From positions 1 to 16,914 of the forward strand of contig JBDHTA010000084.1 in the NCBI GenBank assembly GCA_039808465.1: a DNA stretch of 16,914 nt. Direction: 5' to 3'. Below the pieces are notes generated by a model. That model was given only the letters and a program-made list of their open reading frames with translations, was not told the DNA's origin and made no database searches. Shown here one piece after another: positions 13,748-16,914 of the stretch (its first letter is position 1; each line of letters starts with the position of its first letter). The DNA comes from Metarhizobium sp039808465 (GTDB lineage Bacteria > Pseudomonadota > Alphaproteobacteria > Rhizobiales > Rhizobiaceae). The translations under genes and the position numbers were made by a program.

Positions 13748-14809
13748 ATGAGCGCCTTCAAGAACCTCTCCTTCTGGAGCGACGCGGAAATGCTGGAATG
13801 CGTGACGCGCACGCCGGAAGCGCCCGATGTCGTGACCTTCAGCTTCCAGAGCCCGTCCGGGGCGCTGTTCAACCACGATCCCGGACAGTTCGTCACGCTG
13901 GAATTGCCGGTGCCGGGCGGGCCGCTCTACCGCACCTATACGATTTCGTCCTCGCCGTCGCGGCCGACGGCGCTGACGATCACCGTCAAGGCTCAGCGCG
14001 CCTCCATCGGCACCCGCTGGATGCTCGACAATCTGCACAAGGGCATGCGCATCCGGGCGATCGGCCCCGCCGGGACATTCTCGATCGTCCATCATCCGGC
14101 TGAGAAATACCTCTTCATCTCGGCGGGCTCCGGCATCACGCCGATGGTGGCGATGACGACATGGCTCTACGATTCCGGGCGCGAGCCGGATATCGTCTTC
14201 ATCAACTGCGCCCGCCGCCCCTCGGAGATCATCCTGCGCGAGCGCATGGAGCTGATGGCCTCGCGCATCGTCGGCATCGACCTGAAATGGGTGGTCGAGG
14301 AGGCCGATCCCTACCGGCCATGGACCGGCTACCGGGGCATGTTCAACCAGATCATGCTCGGCCTGATGGCGCAGGATTATCTGGAGCGCGAGGTCTTCTG
14401 CTGCGGCCCGGAACCCTTCATGCGCGCGGTGCGCGAGGCGCTGGCGGGCCTTGGCTACGATATGAGCCGCTATCATCAGGAAAGCTTCGCGGCCGAGCCC
14501 GCAGAGGCCGAAACCGTTCCCGAGGATGTGGTTCCCGATGCGCAGAACCAGGCGGAAATCGAGTTCACGCTATCCGGCGTCATCGCGAAATGCAGCGAGA
14601 CGGACACGATCCTCGCCGCCGCCAAGGCTTCCGGGCTCTTCATTCCCTCGGGATGCGGCATGGGCATCTGCGGCACCTGCAAGGTGCGCAAGGCCGGGGG
14701 GCAGGTCCATATGGTCCACAATGGCGGCATCACCGACGAGGATATCGAGGACGATTATATCCTCGCCTGCTGCTCCAAGCCGCTGGGGCGCGTGAGCATC
14801 GAGGCGTAG
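13748..14809 (+). CDS. Rieske demethylase reductase: FAD/NAD(P)H domain plus 2Fe-2S ferredoxin (GbcB/HpbC type)
   Basis: This 353-residue electron-transfer partner passes electrons from NAD(P)H to the Rieske oxygenase. The FAD-binding motif is YRTYTISSSPSR (61-72) and the nucleotide-binding motif is FISAGSGITPMVAMTTW (123-139), with CCGPEPFM nearer the middle. The C-terminal plant-type ferredoxin has C303, C308, C311 and C341, the C-x4-C-x2-C-x29-C pattern. The order flavin, NAD, ferredoxin matches GbcB and the reductases of stachydrine and carnitine Rieske systems. The gene starts 5 nt after the oxygenase stop, so the two are translated from one mRNA. The homologue in glycine betaine breakdown is GbcB; the context here favours a proline betaine role. 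Confidence 0.9.
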   Translation: MSAFKNLSFWSDAEMLECVTRTPEAPDVVTFSFQSPSGALFNHDPGQFVTLELPVPGGPLYRTYTISSSPSRPTALTITVKAQRASIGTRWMLDNLHKGMRIRAIGPAGTFSIVHHPAEKYLFISAGSGITPMVAMTTWLYDSGREPDIVFINCARRPSEIILRERMELMASRIVGIDLKWVVEEADPYRPWTGYRGMFNQIMLGLMAQDYLEREVFCCGPEPFMRAVREALAGLGYDMSRYHQESFAAEPAEAETVPEDVVPDAQNQAEIEFTLSGVIAKCSETDTILAAAKASGLFIPSGCGMGICGTCKVRKAGGQVHMVHNGGITDEDIEDDYILACCSKPLGRVSIEA

Positions 14810-14814
14810 CGCGC

Positions 14815-14850
14815 AAAAGCTTCATCGCCTGCCATGCAGGCGATGAAGCT
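14815..14850 (-). terminator. Intrinsic terminator of the MHS transporter gene
   Basis: A perfect 15-bp stem, AGCTTCATCGCCTGC (14818-14832) with its complement at 14836-14850, encloses a CAT loop. On the minus strand the stem is followed by TTTTGCGC, so it is an intrinsic terminator for the transporter gene ending at 14865. On the plus strand no T run follows, though it may still protect the 3' end of the reductase mRNA. Confidence 0.85.
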
Positions 14851-14864
14851 GTGAGGCATGAGCG

Positions 14865-16247
14865 TCACACGCCCATCGGGAAGGCCCGGTGCTCCCGGCT
14901 TTCCTTGCGGCGGCGCATTTCCTCGGGGGCGTCGAGCCAGTTCGCCCCGTGGTTCCGGAGCAGGAACAGGTAGACCAGCAGCGATGCGGCAATCAGCACG
15001 GTGACGTAGACGACGAACAGCGGAACATGCCCGCTGCTTTTGGCGGCGGCATAGAACACCGGCGCGGTGCCGCCGAAGCAGGAATTGGCGACCGCGTAAC
15101 CGAGGCCGACGCCGAGCGCGCGGATATGCGTGGGGAACATCACCGCTTTCACCACCGCGTTGATGGAGGTGTAGCCGGTGAGGATGACGAAGCCGAGCGT
15201 CAGGATGGCGAAGGACAGGAAGCCGTTGGTCACCCCCGGCAGCACGAAGAACAGAACCCAGGTGAACAGCACGCCGCCGATGCCGAAGAACACCAGCAGC
15301 GAGCGGCGGCCCACCCGGTCGGATACATAGCCGCCGACGGGTTGCAGCACCATCAGGATGATCAGCGCGACCAGCGAAACCACCGAGCCGGTGATCGGGC
15401 TGTCGGAGAAGCTGGCCTTGACGATGTTCGGGCCGTTGATGGAATAGGCGTAGAAGGCGACCGTGCCGCCCATCGTCACCAGGAAGCAGGCCAGCAGTTC
15501 CTTCCAGTAGTTGCTGAACAGCTCGGCCATGGAGCCGGAACCGGCGGCCTTGCCCTTCTTGACCGATTGCAGCTCCTCATGGCTCATGGATTCGTCCATG
15601 GTGCGGCGCATCCACAGAACGACGAGGGCGCCGACGCCGCCGATCAGGAACGCCAGGCGCCAGCCCCATTCGCTGATGGCGTCATGGGATGTGGACAGCA
15701 GCAGCGCCAGGAACAGCGCCTGCGCGAGCACATGCCCGCCCACCAGCGTCACGTAATGGAAGGACGCCAGAAAACCGCGATGCCGGGGCACCGCCGCCTC
15801 GGTGAGATAGGTGGCCGAGGTGCCGTATTCCCCGCCGGTGGCAAAGCCCTGCACCAGACGGCAGGCGATCAGGATGACGGCGGCAAATCCCCCGATGGTA
15901 AGCTGCGTCGGGGTGATGGCGATGACGAAGGAGCAGACCGACATGATCGTGACCGACAGCGTCAGCGCCGCGCGCCGCCCGCGCCGGTCGGCGAAGCGGC
16001 CGAAATACCAGGAGCCGACCGGGCGCATCAGGAAGGTGAGCGCGAAGATCGCCCAGATGTAGATATTGGCGTTCTTGTCGTCGGGGCTGAAGAAGTGATG
16101 CTCGAACGAGGAGGCGAAAACGGAATACACGTAAACGTCATACCATTCGACCAGATTGCCCGCGGATCCCTTGATGGTGTTGGAGACCGAGCGCCGCAGG
16201 TTGGTCGGCATGCGTGGTGTATCTATGGTTGCATCTATGGATGACAT
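14865..16247 (-). CDS. MFS transporter, metabolite:H+ symporter (MHS) family
   Basis: This 460-residue inner-membrane proton symporter belongs to the MHS branch (KgtP, ProP, ShiA relatives). Visible family marks are GNLVEWYDVYVY (30-41), the loop 2-3 motif FGRFADRRGRR, RLVQGFATGGEYGTSATYLTE in the fourth to fifth helix region, and a second-half YVSDRVGRRSLL. Twelve hydrophobic segments can be traced. Members carry betaines, proline, ectoine or small organic acids; the surrounding genes favour a betaine or its breakdown product, which I infer only. I chose the ATG at 16245-16247 (MSSIDATID), with GGAAGAGG just upstream; an in-frame ATG 30 nt earlier is possible. It ends convergently with the Rieske reductase gene at a strong terminator. 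Confidence 0.9.
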   Translation of the reverse strand: MSSIDATIDTPRMPTNLRRSVSNTIKGSAGNLVEWYDVYVYSVFASSFEHHFFSPDDKNANIYIWAIFALTFLMRPVGSWYFGRFADRRGRRAALTLSVTIMSVCSFVIAITPTQLTIGGFAAVILIACRLVQGFATGGEYGTSATYLTEAAVPRHRGFLASFHYVTLVGGHVLAQALFLALLLSTSHDAISEWGWRLAFLIGGVGALVVLWMRRTMDESMSHEELQSVKKGKAAGSGSMAELFSNYWKELLACFLVTMGGTVAFYAYSINGPNIVKASFSDSPITGSVVSLVALIILMVLQPVGGYVSDRVGRRSLLVFFGIGGVLFTWVLFFVLPGVTNGFLSFAILTLGFVILTGYTSINAVVKAVMFPTHIRALGVGLGYAVANSCFGGTAPVFYAAAKSSGHVPLFVVYVTVLIAASLLVYLFLLRNHGANWLDAPEEMRRRKESREHRAFPMGV

Positions 16248-16325
16248 GTAAGCCTCTTCCCATTGAGATTGCAGCAATGCTCATGCCCTTGGCGCTGACC
16301 AGCCTATACAGATCTACGTACCTGC

Positions 16326-16341
16326 GCGAGAAGTTTCTCGC
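16326..16341. promoter_or_regulatory. 16-bp inverted repeat upstream of the MHS transporter gene
   Basis: GCGAGAAGTTTCTCGC has perfect 7-bp arms around GT. It is 79-94 bp upstream of the transporter start. A minus-strand TGTATA (complement of 16305-16310) could be the -10 box, which would place the repeat over the -35 region, where I see no good -35 match. Its GAG..TTTCTC core partly resembles the LysR box at 10259-10273. The repeat is certain; operator function is inferred. Confidence 0.45.
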
Positions 16342-16373
16342 CTGAACAGGGGCGGAAAACACCGGGCGATTTT

Positions 16374-16386
16374 TGACGTTTCGTCA
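16374..16386. promoter_or_regulatory. LysR-type box in the MHS transporter / PotA-like ATPase gap
   Basis: TGACGTTTCGTCA is a perfect 13-bp inverted repeat with 5-bp arms around TTT and matches T-N11-A. It lies in the 315-bp gap between the divergent transporter and ABC ATPase genes. Its geometry is the same as that of the box at 12403-12415, with a different arm sequence, so a regulator other than the two in the window may be responsible. Confidence 0.5.
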
Positions 16387-16429
16387 TTCCGCAGGCCCCG
16401 CAAAACCACCGCCAGGGAGCGGGTGTAAA

Positions 16430-16456
16430 TTAAACTTGCCACATGGATATTATTAT
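16430..16456 (+). promoter_or_regulatory. Candidate promoter of the PotA-like ATPase gene
   Basis: An AT-rich patch contains TTAAAC (16430-16435) and, 15 bp on, TATTAT (16451-16456), a plausible though not optimally spaced sigma-70 pair. The remaining bases to the start at 16563 form a leader of roughly 100 nt in which I recognise no known riboswitch. Confidence 0.3.
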
Positions 16457-16562
16457 GTCAGCTTGCCGCCGACACTGAGGAACGGCCCGGGACTGGCCTG
16501 ACGCAGAGGTGGCCGCGCCGGCAGTTTCCCTTCACGGCGCCAAAGATTTCGAGGCGCACAGG

Positions 16563-16914
16563 ATGGATGCATCAGTCAGGCCGATGATCGATATCCGCGG
16601 AATTGGAAAATTCTTCGGCGCGGGCGCGTCGAGCCTGCGGGTGCTCTCGCAGGTGAATGTGCAGATCCGGGAAAACGACTTCTTCACCCTGCTTGGGCCT
16701 TCCGGTTGCGGCAAGACGACGCTTCTGCGGCTGATCGCCGGTTTCGAGCAGGCCAGCGAAGGCCAGATCCTCATCGATGGCGAGACGATGGAGGACAGGC
16801 CGCCGTTCCAGCGCCCGGTCAACACCGTTTTCCAGAGCTACGCCCTGTTTCCGCATCTCACCGTTGCCGAAAACATCGCCTTCCCGCTGGAGATGAAGGG
16901 CGTGCCGCAGGCCG
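16563..16914 (+). CDS. ABC transporter ATP-binding protein, PotA/spermidine-putrescine type (3' truncated by window)
   Basis: This is the first 117 codons of an ABC importer ATPase that runs off the window. It shows Walker A GPSGCGKTT (45-53), then LLRLIAGFEQASEGQILIDG, and the Q-loop TVFQSYALFPHLTVAENI with Q91, followed by the start of the helical domain (AFPLEMKGV). The ERPPFQRPVNTVFQSYALFP-like layout and the MKGV segment are typical of PotA/PotG and related polyamine, putrescine or opine-type importers. The ATG at 16563 has GAGG 8 nt upstream. It is divergent from the MHS transporter. The permease and binding-protein genes expected downstream are outside the window, so the substrate cannot be judged; a quaternary amine would fit the locus. 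Confidence 0.88.
   Translation, partial: MDASVRPMIDIRGIGKFFGAGASSLRVLSQVNVQIRENDFFTLLGPSGCGKTTLLRLIAGFEQASEGQILIDGETMEDRPPFQRPVNTVFQSYALFPHLTVAENIAFPLEMKGVPQA

Noticed and set aside
12504..14809. Glycine betaine monooxygenase GbcAB as the primary call
   Set aside because: The families are very similar and I cannot exclude it, but no dimethylglycine or sarcosine catabolic genes are visible, while HpbD-like and StcD-like genes point to a cyclic betaine.
14889..16244. A 451-residue open frame on the plus strand opposite the MHS transporter
   Set aside because: Composition is Gln/His/Arg/Gly-rich with no domain; the minus-strand frame has MFS motifs and twelve hydrophobic segments.

Overview
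The window is GC-rich chromosomal DNA whose gene content points to an alphaproteobacterium, most likely of the Rhizobiales/Hyphomicrobiales. The signs are a LigD-type NHEJ ligase, GcvA-like LysR regulators, stachydrine-type betaine demethylation genes, and a pair of the palindromic CTCCCCGC..GCGGGGAG repeats common in that order. I see no rRNA, tRNA, CRISPR array, insertion sequence or phage gene.

Layout. (1) 2-1012: tail of a LigD gene, unrelated to what follows. (2) 1058-1663, minus strand: a complete DddQ-type DMSP lyase cupin. (3) 1664-1955: a divergent control region with two copies of a 16-bp operator-like sequence in inverted orientation, then a structured leader. (4) 1956-7899, plus strand: ProC-like reductase, betaine ABC permease and ATPase, StcD-like N-methylproline demethylase, and an Ldh2/DpkA-fold reductase with altered active-site motifs. 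(5) 7918-10171, minus strand: an MDR oxidoreductase and an HpbD-like betaine epimerase in one operon. (6) 10334-12376: two related LysR genes converging on a pair of inverted repeats. (7) 12504-14809, plus strand: Rieske demethylase and its flavin/ferredoxin reductase. (8) 14865-16247, minus strand: MHS-family transporter. (9) 16563 to the end, plus strand: start of a PotA-like ABC ATPase.

Interpretation. Genes 4, 5 and 7 together make a catabolic island for proline betaine (stachydrine), hydroxyproline betaine or a close cyclic betaine. The expected route is uptake by the ABC and/or MHS transporter, C2 epimerisation by the HpbD homologue, a first N-demethylation by the Rieske enzyme with its reductase, a second by the StcD-like flavoenzyme, and imine reduction by the ProC-like or Ldh2-like protein. 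Three T-N11-A palindromes in the control regions (one per LysR gene and one before the ABC ATPase) suggest LysR control. One lies about 63 bp upstream of the inferred start of the Rieske operon.

The most unusual point is that a DddQ-type lyase with every known active-site residue shares a twin-operator control region with the betaine uptake/demethylation operon. Either this organism co-regulates DMSP cleavage with betaine catabolism, or the DddQ-like enzyme acts on a betaine. The Ldh2-fold protein lacking the family's catalytic histidines is a second point worth testing.
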